DNA of 64,000 nucleotides from Perca fluviatilis. Lineage: Eukaryota > Chordata > Actinopteri > Perciformes > Percidae. The stretch spans positions 8,699,403 to 8,763,402 of the forward strand of contig NC_053112.1 of NCBI RefSeq assembly GCF_010015445.1, given 5' to 3'. The position numbers and the translations under genes are program-made. The first letter of the stretch is position 1. The number at the start of each line of letters is the position of its first letter. The notes beneath the pieces were generated by a model, which worked only from the letters and a program-made list of their open reading frames with translations, did not search any database and was not told the DNA's origin. Positions 11,901-24,400 of the stretch are shown here, piece by piece.

Positions 11901-14900
11901 AAAGGTAGACCTTAATAGTCCTGATGTGGATGTTAATATGCCTTCTGGTAAATTAGGCATTGATGCAGAAGCTCCCTCTGGCAAGCCTAAACGGCCAAAA
12001 TTCAAACTCTTTGGCGCATTACCAAAGAAAAAAGATGTAGATATCAATGCAGGGATGAAAACACCCGAACTAGCTCTGAAATCCCCTAAGATAAAAGGCA
12101 TAAATGCTCCTGAAGTGGATCTTAAAGCTCCAGATTTAGACCTCCACTCTCCAGATTTAAACATTGGTTCACCCAAAGGAAGATTCTCAATGCCAGGTTT
12201 TAAAATGCCAGATTTTGGACTGTCAGGACCAAAGCTGAAAGGGCTTGATGGTGATCTAAAGACTCCTGACTTTGATCTCTCCGCCCCTAAATTTAAAGGT
12301 GATATTGGTTCCCCAGATTTAAATTTGCCCAAGATGGACCTTAATAAACCAAATGGACATATGGACATAAACACAAATCTGAATTCACCAGATCTGAGTC
12401 TGAAAGCTCCAAAGATAAAGGGTGGATTTGATGCCCCTGACTTGGACTTACCAAACATGAACCTTAAAGCTCCCAAGTTAGATGTGAATACTCCAGATGT
12501 CAACATTGGTTCACCCAAAGCAAAATTTAAAATGCCTAAAATGAAAATGCCTAAATTTAATCAACCAAAACTGAAAGGACCTGAGATTGATGGAAACTTG
12601 GATGGCCCAGATCTTGATGTAACTGTACCAAATGTTAATCTTAAAGGTCCTAAAGCTGAAGTGGGAAAGCCAGATTTTGATATTTCTGGTCCTTCAGGTA
12701 AATTGAAAAAGCCAAACTTCAACCTGCCTGATTTTGGACTTTCTGGTCCAAAGTTACATGGCCCCAACCTGGGCCTCAAAACACCTGATCTAGATGTATC
12801 TAGTCCCAATCTCCATGGTGGAATAAATGCACCAGACATAAACATGCCCACGTTTGATCTCAAAAGCCCCAAACTAGACCTTAATACCCCAAAGCTCAAC
12901 TTAAACATGCCATCAGGTAAACTGGAAATGCCAGAGCTTCATGCTCCAGACTGGGATGTCAATGCTCCCTCCGGCAAATTGAAAATGCCAAAATTAAACC
13001 TTTCAGGTACATTACCAAAGGGACCAAATATGGACATTGATTCACCAGATCTGAGTCTGAAAGCTCCAAAGATAAAGGGTGGATTTGATGCCCCTGACTT
13101 GGACTTACCAAACATGAACCTTAAAGCTCCCAAGTTAGATGTGAACACTCCAGATGTCAACATTGGTTCACCAAAAGCAAAATTTAAAATGCCTAAAATG
13201 AAAATGCCTAAATTTAATCAACCAAAACTGAAAGGACCTGAGATTGATGGAAACTTGGATGGCCCAGATCTTGATGTAACTGTACCAAATGTTAATCTTA
13301 AAGGTCCTAAAGCTGAAGTGGGAAAGCCAGATTTTGATATTTCTGGTCCTTCAGGTAAATTGAAAAAGCCAAACTTCAACCTGCCTGATTTTGGACTTTC
13401 TGGTCCAAAGTTACATGGCCCCAACCTGGGCCTCAAAACACCTGATCTAGATGTATCTAGTCCCAATCTCCATGGTGGAATAAATGCACCAGACATAAAC
13501 ATGCCCAAGTTTGATCTCAAAAGCCCCAAACTAGACCTTAATACCCCAAAGCTCAACTTAGACATGCCATCAGGTAAACTGGAAATGCCAGAGCTTCATG
13601 CTCCAGACTGGGATGTCAATGCTCCCTCAGGCAAATTGAAAATGCCAAAATTAAACCTTTCAGGTACATTACCAAAGGGACCAAATATGGACATTGATTC
13701 ACCAGATCTGAGTCTGAAAGCTCCAAAGATAAAGGGTGGATTTGATGCCCCTGACTTGGACTTACCAAACATGAACCTTAAAGCTCCCAAGTTAGATGTG
13801 AACACTCCAGATGTCAACATTAGTTCACCAAAAGCAAAATTTAAAATGCCTAAAATGAAAATGCCTAAATTTAATCAACCAAAACTGAAAGGACCTGAGA
13901 TTGATGGAAACTTGGATGGCCCAGATCTTGATGTAACTGTACCAAATGTTAATCTTAAAGGTCCTAAAGCTGAAGTGGGAAAGCCAGATTTTGATATTTC
14001 TGGTCCTTCAGGTAAATTGAAAAAGCCAAACTTCAACCTGCCTGATTTTGGACTTTCTGGTCCAAAGTTACATGGCCCCAACCTGGGCCTCAAAACACCT
14101 GATCTAGATGTATCTAGTCCCAATCTCCATGGTGGAATAAATGCACCAGACATTAACATGCCCAAGTTTGATCTCAAAAGCCCCAAACTAGACCTTAATA
14201 CCCCAAAGCTCAACTTAGACATGCCATCAGGTAAACTGGAAATGCCAGAGCTTCATGCTCCAGACTGGGATGTCAATGCTCCCTCAGGCAAATTGAAAAT
14301 GCCAAAATTAAACCTTTCAGGTACATTACCAAAGGGACCAAATATGGACATTGATTCACCAGATCTGAGTCTGAAAGCTCCAAAGATAAAGGGTGGATTT
14401 GATGCCCCTGACTTGGACTTACCAAACATGAACCTTAAAGCTCCCAAGTTAGATGTGAACACTCCAGATGTCAACATTGGTTCACACAAAGGAAAATTCA
14501 AAATGCCCAAATTCACAATGCCTAAATTTAGTGTCCCAAGACTGAAAGGACCTCATATTGATGGAAACTTGGATAGGCCCGCCGATCTTGATGTAAATGT
14601 ACCCAATGTTAACCTTAAAGGTCCTAAAGCTGAAGTGGGAATGCCAGATTTTGATATTTCTGGTCCATCAGGAAAATTAAAAAGCCAAATTTGAACTTGC
14701 CTGATTTTGGGTTTTCTGGTCCAAAGTTAAATGGCCCTAACCTGGGCCTCAAAACACCTGATTTAGATGTATCTAGTCCCAATCTTAGTGGTGGAATAAA
14801 TGCACCAGACATAAACATGCCCAAGTTCGATCTTAAAAGCCCCAAACTAGACCTTAATACCCCAAAGCTCAACTTAGGCATGCCATCAGGTAAACTGAAA

Positions 14901-17900
14901 TGCCAGAGCTTCATGCTCCAGACTGGGATGTTAATGCTCCCTCAGGCAAATTGAAAATGCCTAAATTAAACCTTTCAGGTACATTACCAAAGGGACCAAA
15001 TATGGACATTGATTCACGAGATCTGAGTCTGAAAGCTCCAAAGATAAAGGGTGGATTTGATGCCCCTGACTTGGACTTACCAAACATGAACCTTAAAGCT
15101 CCCAAGTTAGATGTGAACACTCCAGATGTCAACATTGGTTCACACAAAGGAAAATTCAAAATGCCCAAATTCACAATGCCTAAATTTAGTGTCCCAAGAC
15201 TGAAAGGACCTCATATTGACGGAAATTTGGATAGGCCTGATGTTGATGTAAATGTACCCAATGTCAACCTCAAAGGTCCTAAAGCTGATGTCGGAATGCC
15301 AGATTTTGATGTTTCTGGTCCATCAGGAAAATTAAAAAAGCCAAATTTGAACTTGCCTGATATAGGGTTTTCTGGTCCAAAGTTAAATGGCCCTAACCTG
15401 GGCCTCAAAACACCTGATTTAGATGTATCTGGTCCCAATCTTAGTGGTGGAATAAATGCACCAGACATAAACATGCCCAAGGTCGATCTTAAAAGCCCCA
15501 AACTAGACCTTAATACCCCAAAGCTCAACTTAGGCATGCCATCAGGTAAACTGAAAATGCCAGAGCTTCATGCTCCAGACTGGGATGTTAATGCTCCCTC
15601 TGGCAAATTGAAAATGCCTAAATTGAACCTTTCAGGTACATTACCAAAGGGACCAAATATGGACATTGATTCACCAGATCTGAGTCTGAAAGCTCCAAAG
15701 ATAAAGGGTGGATTTGATGCCCCTGACTTGGACTTACCAAACATGAACCTTAAAGCTCCCAAGTTAGATGTGAACACTCCAGATGTCAACATTGGTTCAC
15801 CCAAAGCAAAATTTAAAATGCCCAAAATGAAAATGCCTAAATTTAGCGTCCCAAGCCTAAAAGGACCTGAGATTGATGGAAACTTGGATGTACCTGATGT
15901 TGATGTAAATGTACCCAATGTCAACCTCAAAGGTCCTAAAGCTGATGTCGGAATGCCAGATTTTGATCTTTCTGGTCCATCGGGAAAATTCAAAAAGCCA
16001 AATTTGAACTTGCCTGACTTTGGGTTTTCTGGCCGAAAGTTAAATGGTCCTAACCTGGGCCTCAAAACCCCTGATCTAGATGTATCTGGTCCCAATCTTA
16101 GTGGTGGTTTAAATGCACCAGACATAAACATGCCCAAGGTTGATCTTAAAAGCCCCAAACTAGACCTTAATACCCCAAATCTCAATTTAGACATGCCATC
16201 AGGTAAACTGGAAATGCCAGAGCTTCATGCTCCAGACTGGGATATTAATGCTCCCTCAGGCAAATTGAAAATGCCAAAATTAAACCTTTCAGGTACATTA
16301 CCAAAGGGACCAAATATGGACATTGATTCACCAGATCTGAATCTGAAAGCTCCAAAGATAAAGGGTGGATTTGATGCCCCTGACTTGGACTTACCAAACA
16401 TGAACCTTAAAGCTCCCAAGTTAGATGTGAACACTCCAGATGTCAACATTGGTTCACACAAAGGAAAATTCAAAATGCCCAAATTCACAATGCCTAAATT
16501 TAGCGTCCCAAGACTAAAAGGACCTAAGATTGACGGAAATTTGGATAGACCTGATGTTGGTGTAAATGTACCCAATGTCAACCTCAAAGGTCCTAAAGCT
16601 GATGTCGGAATGCCAGATTTAGATGTTTCTGGTCCATCAGGAAAATTCAAAAAGCCAAATTTGAACTTGCCTGATATGGGATTTTCTGGTCCAGAGTTAG
16701 GTGGTCCTAACCTGGGCCTCAAAACCCCTGATCTAGATGTATCTGGTCCCAATCTTAGTGGTGGTTTAAATGCACCAGACATAAACATGCCCAAGGTTGA
16801 TCTTAAAAGCCCCAAACTAGACCTTAATACCCCAAAGCTCAACTTAGACATGCCATCAGGTAAACTGAAAATGCCAGAGCTTCATGCTCCAGACTGGGAT
16901 GTTAATGCTCCCTCCGGCAAATTGAAAATGCCTAAATTGAACCTTTCAGGTACATTACCAAAGGGACCAAATATGGACATTGATTCACCAGATCTAAGTC
17001 TGAAAGCTCCAAAGATAAAGGGTGGATTTGATGCCCCTGACTTGGACTTACCAAACATGAACCTTAAAGCTCCCAAGTTAGATGTGAACACTCCAGATGT
17101 CAACATTGGTTCACCCAAAGCAAAATTTAAAATGCCCAAAATGAAAATGCCTAAATTTAGCGTCCCAAACCTCAAAGGACCTGAGATTGATGGGAACTTT
17201 GATGGCCCAGATATTGACATGAATGCACCCAACATTAACCTCAAAGGGCCGAAAGGTGTTGATTTTGGCAGCCCATCGGGAAATATTAAAAAGCCACATT
17301 TGAAAATGCCCGATGTGGGGTTTTCCAGTCCAAAGTTAGATGGCCCAAACTATGACTTCAATTCTGACCTAAAAACTCCAGATTTTAATGTCAAAGCTCC
17401 AAAATTGAAAGGTGCAATTGATGCTCCCAAAATGGACCTTAAAATGCCAAGTTTAAATACACCAGACCTCAGTCTCTCTGGACCTAAGGCAAAAATACCA
17501 GACATGAATCTTTCAGGACCTAAACTGAAAGGCCCTAGTATGAGAATGCCAGACTTAGATTTGCCTGATGCCAGTTTCAAAGGTCCCAAGCTAGACCTCA
17601 ATGCAAAAAGTCCAGATCTAGGAATAAATGGTAACATAGGACGACCTGACATGAACTTTACTGCCCCTAATGTCAAAGGAGGAATAAGAAGCCCAGAGGT
17701 TGGCATAAATGTTCCCTCAGGAAACATCCATGGTCCTCAGACTGATTTTGATTTGGCAGACAGGAAATTCAATGTCCCTTCTTTCAAGCTGCCTCAGTTG
17801 GGAGGCCCAGACCTAAACAGGGCAGGGTATGATATTGACTTTGATACATCTCTGAGACCAACAAATCTAGATTTTTCTCCTCCAAATGCAAAACTGAATA

Positions 17901-18637
17901 TGAAACAACCACAGTTGGAGGGTGATTTTACGGGTCCAAATGTTAGTGCTCCAAAAATGCCCAAAGTGCCACAGCTGCATCTTAAATCTCCAGATCTTAA
18001 CATTGATGATCCTTCACAAAATTTCAGAGTACCTTCTTATTCAAATCACAGATCAGATATCCCAGGTGTAAACATGAGAATGCCTGTCATGGACGTAGAT
18101 GGAGATGTTAGACTTCATCACACTAATGGACAGTCATCTAGGACCAAAATAAGGTCCAGCTACCCTCAGGTGGATGCTGGTTTTGGCCACAGCATTCATT
18201 ACGACCATTCAGATCTCAACATTGATGATTTCACAGAAAAGGAGCATGTGCCTAAAGCCAGGGGTACAAAACTGGGCTTCCAGGCACCACATAACTACGG
18301 AAAGGTGATCTCCCCGTCGGGTGTTATCGACATGAGGGACCCCAGACACACCAGAACAATGCTTCCTGGTGATGTGGATATGTATTCAAGGCATCACGGA
18401 GCAATGCAGCAGGAATCTAAAGCACGTTTGACACAAAATCCAAGAACAAGAGTCCCTGACAGTTCAGATGGATACTATGTCACTGTTTTTCCCAGCCAAG
18501 CACAAGATCAAAGAATGCCAAACCGCAAATATAACACACTTGGGGGGGCTGGTTTTCGATCAGGAAACATTGACCTTGAAGTTCCAAGAGATGACCAAAA
18601 AGGGGGGTCAACTTTCTTTTTCTCAAACCTCATGTAG
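8989..18637 (+). CDS. ahnak: AHNAK-like giant scaffold protein (frame broken twice)
   Basis: Coding exons: ATG at 8989-8991 as the last three bases of exon 8938-8991; 9137-9257; 9948-10117; giant exon 10477-18637. Phases agree at every join. Residues about 10-85 form an AHNAK/periaxin-type PDZ-like domain (QGLREGDELLGATINF, then a short helix and the VHVLTRNN strand). The rest is low-complexity GPK/MPK/LDLNTPKL-type repeat, as in AHNAK proteins, which act as large scaffolds at the plasma membrane and cytoskeleton, including calcium-channel and annexin/S100 partners in mammals. One exon carrying nearly all the protein is the family's usual arrangement. The frame changes at about 14672-14694 and again near 14893, one base lost each time. 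Allowing for both, the length would be about 2,818 residues; as written, translation stops at 14692-14694 after about 1,503. AHNAK versus AHNAK2 or another paralogue cannot be settled here. Confidence 0.85.
12385..17240 (+). repeat. 657-bp coding tandem repeat array in the AHNAK-like exon
   Basis: The word tcaccagatctgag (or its close variant) starts units at 12385, 13042, 13699, 14356, 15014, 15671, 16328 and 16985. The spacing is 657 bp (219 codons), except 658 between the fourth and fifth. That unit has a 3-base insertion (gcc, giving RPADLD) and two 1-base losses, which accounts exactly for the difference. The first four units are almost identical; the later ones share alternative blocks (for example GSHKGKFKMPKFTMPKF versus GSPKAKFKMPKMKMPKF), suggesting unequal exchange or conversion. 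The open frames on the opposite strand across this array are shadows. Confidence 0.95.
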
Positions 18638-19360
18638 GTTTCAAACCACTATTAGGTCCATAACCGATACAAAATGTCTCTTTTAGTGTGTTTTTTATAT
18701 TGGGTTTATGTATGACTTGTGGCTTAAGCTGTTGTCTGTTTATTGTATAATTTATGCATTTTTGTAGTTAAGTTTTTTGTATATAAAGCCAATCTCATTG
18801 CTTTGTAATGCAGCATTCCTGCACTTGTTTTATATAAATTACATTTTTGTAATTTGTACTATGTACTGTTCAATACTTGTTATGAAAAGTAGGTATTCTT
18901 TCTATCTACATTTAAGTTAAGTTGATGTTGAAACTCAAGGAGGAAATTTGTGGATTTTTTTTGGGTACTATTACAAGGTCAAAGCATGAACGTTTTTGTT
19001 TTATATTATCAACTAAATGTTAAAATACCCAAAGTTTTGCATATGTTTATATTATACTGTATGTCTTTACTTTTGAAACGCCCACTTTATTTTATATTCA
19101 TTGGGGATGTATATAGTTGAGTTTATATAATTTTTATAAAAAATTTTGCTTCAACAGTAAGTTGAGTTTCTGTTTCAACAATTTTGCACAATAATATAAT
19201 ACATTTTCATGAAATTATTTAGGATGACTTTATATACTTAACTATAAAAAACTGACCAATTTTAATTGGTGACCATTAAGCTTTTAAAATATGTTTGGAT
19301 GCACCATATATCATTTTGTTATTATATTGTACGGAAAAATAAACACAAACATATGTACAG
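18638..19360 (+). other. 3' UTR of the AHNAK-like gene with poly(A) signal
   Basis: AT-rich sequence after the TAG at 18635-18637. A canonical AATAAA at 19338-19343, followed by GT/T-rich sequence, is a plausible cleavage signal, giving a 3' UTR of about 720 bases. Extent is inferred. Confidence 0.55.
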
Positions 19361-19679
19361 TATTTGTTTCCTGGTTCATATTCTGCTGCTTTATTGAAAG
19401 GAAAAGAATGTACAAGATGTTTTAGGTATACATTTAATTAAAGTATTTCCTTAGTAAGTAAGTAAGTAAGTTTTTATGTATGGCCGGTTTTTGCTGGAAC
19501 CATAAAAGTTTGACATTTTTGCTTAAAAATGACTTAAAAGATTATCAAAATGGTGGCCAATACATTTTTGTCAATCAACTGATCAATTAATTGACTAATC
19601 ATTTCAGCTGTACTCAAACTGTATAAACTATTGGGTAGTTTAATTTATAAAAAAACATATTCTATAAGCTCCTTATGTG

Positions 19680-20645
19680 TTTTGTTTTTAATTTGTAAAG
19701 TAACTAGTAACTAAATATGGCAGATAAATGTAGTGAAGTAAGAAGAACAATATTTCCTTCTGAATTGTAGTGGAGTCAAAATAGAAAGAAAAGTACCTCA
19801 AATGTGTACTTAAGTATACAGTACTTGAGTGCATTCAGTGGTGGAAGAAGTACTATTCAGATATTTTACTTAAATTTACTAAAAGTAGCAGTATTACAGT
19901 GTAGACATACTCTGTTACAAGTCAAAGTCCTGCATTCAAATGGTTACTTAAGTAAAGTGCAAAAGTATAAGCATCAAAATATACTTAAAGTACAAAAAGT
20001 AAAAGTACTCATGATGCAGAATGGGCCATTTCAGAATCATATACATTATATTACTGCATAATAATTATTGATGCATTAACGTGTATTGCTTTAATATTCT
20101 ATCAAGATGAGAGGGGCAGCCCAGAAGATCATTGGCTGCCCTCTTCCATACCTGGATGATATTTACAGTACCCGCTGTCTAAAAAAAGCCCAGAACATAC
20201 AGTACTAAGATCCATCTCAACCCAGACACTGTCTGTTTTTTTCTTTTTTAAAACCTACCTCTTTTATATATTTATATAGTGACATTTAGAGGCTCTTTCA
20301 TATTTATTTATTCACCTGTTTTACACTTATAAGACTGCATCACATTTCGTTGTACTTGTACAATGACAATGAAGACTATTATATTCTATGCATCTGGTAA
20401 AAGGGGAGTTAAAATGAATTACTTTAAACTGTTGGGTAGCGTAACCTATAATAATGCGTCATGATTTATTAGTTGATTCAATATTTTGTATTATTAATAT
20501 AAATCTGAAATATATCAGAGTATATACTGAAAGTATCAGATGAATGTAGTACAAAGTACAATATTTCTCTTTGAGATGTAGTGGAGTAGAAGTCTAAGTG
20601 GCATAAAATGGAAATACTCAAGTAAAGTAACTCAAATTCGTACTT
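19680..20645. repeat. Teleost dispersed repeat (ggtggaagaagtactcagat family) with an inserted LINE fragment
   Basis: Sequence such as gtggtggaagaagtactatt, ttacttaagtaaagtgcaaa and agtacaatatttctctttga recurs in partial copies at about 21630-21790, 34530-34620 and 54535-54610 in this window. It is a common fish element. Its 3' portion ends in cgtacTTAA at 20644-20647, where MITE A copy 2 has inserted. Confidence 0.55.
20105..20395 (+). mobile_element. Decayed LINE 3' fragment
   Basis: A degenerate frame reads approximately IIGCPLPYLDDIYSTRCLKK, similar to the end of fish L2/CR1-type reverse-transcriptase proteins. It is followed by ttcgttgtacttgtacaatg and acaatgaagactattatatt, typical of the 3' terminus of such LINEs. 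It is truncated and full of stops. Assignment is from memory of the family. Confidence 0.45.
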
Positions 20646-20647
20646 AA

Positions 20648-21267
20648 AGGTCCCATGGCATGAAAATTTCACTTTATAAGGTTTTTTAACATTAATATGC
20701 GTTCCCCCAGCCTGCCTATTGTCCCAGATTGGCTTGAAATGGTGATAGGTGTAAACCGAGCCCTGGGTATCCTGCTCTGCCTTTGAGAAAATGAAAGCTC
20801 AGATGGACCAATCAGGAATCTTGCTTCTTATGAGGTCATAAGGAGCAAGGTTACCTCCCCTTTCTCTGCTTTGCCCGCCCAGAGAATTTGGCCCGCTCAT
20901 GAGAGAGAGAGACATCATGGCTTTCAAACGAGCAAAGTGGCAGTTGGTCAAGGCCACACCCCCACCCTCCACCTTGCCCCCCCCCCTCTCTCCTCCTCAA
21001 TAGCTACAGACACAGAAATGGCACATCCTAAGGAAAGCTCATTGTGGGACTGGCTCTAGTGGCTGTAATTCTGCACCAAGGCTGAATTTCGGGAAAGAGA
21101 CTTCAGATACAGTATTAGGGGACCACTAAGGCCTATATAAAAGAGACTTCAGATACAGTATTAGGGGACCACTAAGGTCTATATAAAAGAGACTTCAGAT
21201 ACAGTATTAGGGGACCACTAAGGTCTATATAAAAGAGACTTCAGATACAGTATTAGGGGACCACTAA
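20648..21267 (+). mobile_element. TTAA-flanked MITE, family A, copy 2 (3' truncated)
   Basis: The 5' end AGGTCCCATGGCATG follows TTAA at 20644-20647 and the body matches copy 1 closely. It ends abruptly after the fourth 46-bp unit at ggggaccactaa; the 3' terminal repeat is missing. The truncation point lies about 215 bp upstream of the MRPL4 start codon, abutting its promoter region. Confidence 0.8.
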
Positions 21268-21482
21268 ACCATCTTGTTGGTTTTTCTAAAGCACTCCAAC
21301 CGCTAGGTGTCACAACTGGTCCCGCTTTACGTCATCAACACGCGCCAACACACGGCACAGGAAAAGCCACCACGACCTTTCATGCCGCAGAGAGTCGAGT
21401 CCGTTCATAATGTGTATTTTTTTTAATGATTTAAGAGTAAATTAAGTGTGCGCGTGTGACTGTGGAAGACTACAGAAGCGAA
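21268..21482 (+). promoter_or_regulatory. Putative MRPL4 promoter and 5' UTR
   Basis: A short non-repetitive block with several CpGs lies between the truncated MITE and the MRPL4 ATG. It contains TTACGTCA at 21327-21334, close to a CRE/ATF site, and no TATA box in a convincing position, in keeping with a housekeeping gene. The transcription start is not determinable. Confidence 0.45.
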
Positions 21483-24400
21483 ATGTTTCGGTGTACTCTG
21501 GTGGTTTGCGGCAGAGGAGTCGCTAAAAGGGTGAGTTTAACGTTAACCTGCAGCCGTCTGAACATGGGAGCTGTTACAGTGTAATTTAAATGAACTCCTG
21601 TTCATATCAGCTGCACATAATAGTGGTGGAGGAAGTATTCAGAGACCGTACTTAAGTAAAAGTAGTAATACCACGGTGTGAAAATACTCCACTACAACTG
21701 CATTCAAAGCCTTTATGTGGGTACGATATATCAGCTAAATGTAACGTTACTTGAAATAAAAGTACTGGCATTAGTGTGCAGTAGAACGCTCCCTGTCAGT
21801 GTTTTCCTATTATTATATCTGATGTTTCTGGATTAATATTCCTGCTGCATTAATGTGTATGTTGCACTTTACTACTGTAGATGTTTAAGGTTGTGCTCAT
21901 TTAAACTCTTTTATACAGTGCTCAGCGTAAGTGAATACACCCATGCTAAAGTTGATTAAAAAGAGGAATAAAAAAAAATCATCTTTTGGAAAGTGATCTT
22001 AATGCCTTAATTAAAAAATGAGGAAAAATCCAACCTTTAAGGACACCAATTTTCTTTGTGAATGAATAATGTATCGTAAATAAATAAATGTTCTAAAATA
22101 CAGGGGGCATAAGTCAGTCCACCCCTATGTTAAATTCCCATAGAGGCAGGCAGATGTTTATTTTTAAAGGCCAGTTATTTCATGGATCCAGGATACTATG
22201 CATCCTGATAAAGTTCCCTTGGCCTTTGGAATTAAAATAGCCCCCCCACATCATCACATACCCTTCACCATAAAAAAAAATCATCACATACCCTTCATCA
22301 TCATAATTACTTTCACATACCTTTACATTACCCATACCCTTAATATACCCCCACATCATCACATACCCTTCACCATACCTAGAGATTGGCATGGTTTTAT
22401 TTCAGTTAACCTAATAGCTTCTTTGATTTTCATTGAGAGATGATTTTATGGAAAGTACCCCATGCCAATCTCTAGGTAGTGGTGAGGGGTATGTGGTGAA
22501 GGGTATGTGATGATGTGGGGGTATGGTGAAGGGTATGTGATGATGTGGGGGTATGGTGAAGGGTATGTGATGATGTGGGGGGTATGGTGAAGGGTATGTG
22601 ATGATGTGGGGCTATTTCCAAAAGATGATTTTTTTTTCTTCCTCTTTTTTTAGTTAACTTTAGTATGGGTATATTCACTTATGCTGAGCACTATATACTG
22701 TTGGGTAGTTTAATCTACAGCAATGCATCATTTTCTATAAGATCATCATATGTTTGTAGCGTCGCTGTCCTGTGAGAACCACGTATCTCTAAAAAGTTTT
22801 CAAACTTTTCATGGTGTCAGAAAAACAGCCCTGTTTTCAGCCTTGTGACGATGCATTTTCCAGCTGATCCGAGAGGATTTTTAAAGACCAATTAACTTAA
22901 GGAGGAGGAGAACTTTCTCAACACATAAAGGAACACTTCATCCTTCAGTTTATCACAAACGTTCAACATCAACACGTCTGGAGATACGTGGTTTTCACTG
23001 GACAGGAAGGGGATGAAAATATCCAATATTATTGATTCAAAGTGAAAATATCAATACTTTACTAAAGATACTAAAGATTCCCCTTTATTTTAGAATCCCA
23101 CTTTGTATTTATTCTTTTTATTTAAAAAATAAAAGTTTATTTTTCATTTAAATGGCTGGAAGAGCTCTGTAATGAAATAGTCAAATCATATTTTAGTTGC
23201 TTTTTTGAGTTGATACAAATCGAACTGTGGTAAATGGGCATTTGGTATTGGCTCATATCCATCGCAGGCCCCTGAATTGAATCAAAATCGTATCGTGACA
23301 GACTTTAAGACATAAGCAAATATCGTATCATTGTCCAAAGAATCGATATAGTAGCATATCGTGATAGAGCTTGTAAATTAACTCCTATAATTCACAGCTG
23401 TCAGAAACTTAAAATGTTGAATCGAATCGTGAGTTGAGTGTAGTGTTACAGTTGTAATTATTTGACAATGTATTTGTATCTTTACTACTTATTTAGAAAT
23501 GCAATGCTGACAGACATGGACCCTAATCATACTTAATACTGTAATTTAACCAGTAGAAATGTGAAATATTTGCAGGTCTTGCAGTACTGTTTGAACGTTA
23601 ATATCAGCCTTTGACTTGCTCCTTCACTAACTCTGAGTTTCCTCCTCCTCAGTTCGCCTCTTCCTTCCCCGGAGAGAGCGCTCTGCCTCCCAACCTCCTG
23701 CTGCCGACCAACCTTGTGGATCCTGCCAGATTAAGTAAGTCCAAACTTCTGTAACTGTAACTATGGATTAGAGCTGGGTGATAGGGAGAAAATCAAATAT
23801 CCCGATAATTTTGACCAAATACCTCGGTATCGATATTGTAGGGTTGACAATTGGTGCTTTCACAAAATATTTACACAATGAGATTTTTGATAAATAATCA
23901 TCAGTAATGTGGATATAATGACTAAGTGGGTAAAGGTGAATATTAGAACAGTTACAACAGTCTGGTAAGTTCAGAAAATGACATCACTTTACTCTATCGT
24001 AGCCTTTAAAACCAGGAAAAGACACTTATGTCATATTACAATATTACGATAACCGACAAAATCTAAGACGATATCTAGCCTCATATATTGATATCGATAT
24101 AATATCAATATATTGCCCAGCCCTACTATGGATTCAATCTAAACTTGTCAGCTGATGTTGTTGTCAAGCTGATGTGGTGATTGAAATTGTTTTCCTATAT
24201 TTTATACCAATATCCATTATTTTTAGGGATGCACTGATCTGATACAGGCCGATACTTACTTAAATAGTTGGATTGGTTATCGAGATAATGGGGCAATTAA
24301 AAAACAAAAACAAAGTTTTGACCAATTTGTTGCTGCATTTAAAAGGTTTAAACTAGAGATGGTCCGATATCACTTTTTTGCTTCCCGATACCGATTCCGA

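Noticed and set aside
10950..17727. Many long open frames on the minus strand opposite the AHNAK-like exon
   Set aside because: They repeat with the same 657-bp period and are produced by codon bias of the sense repeats; no splice or start context supports them.
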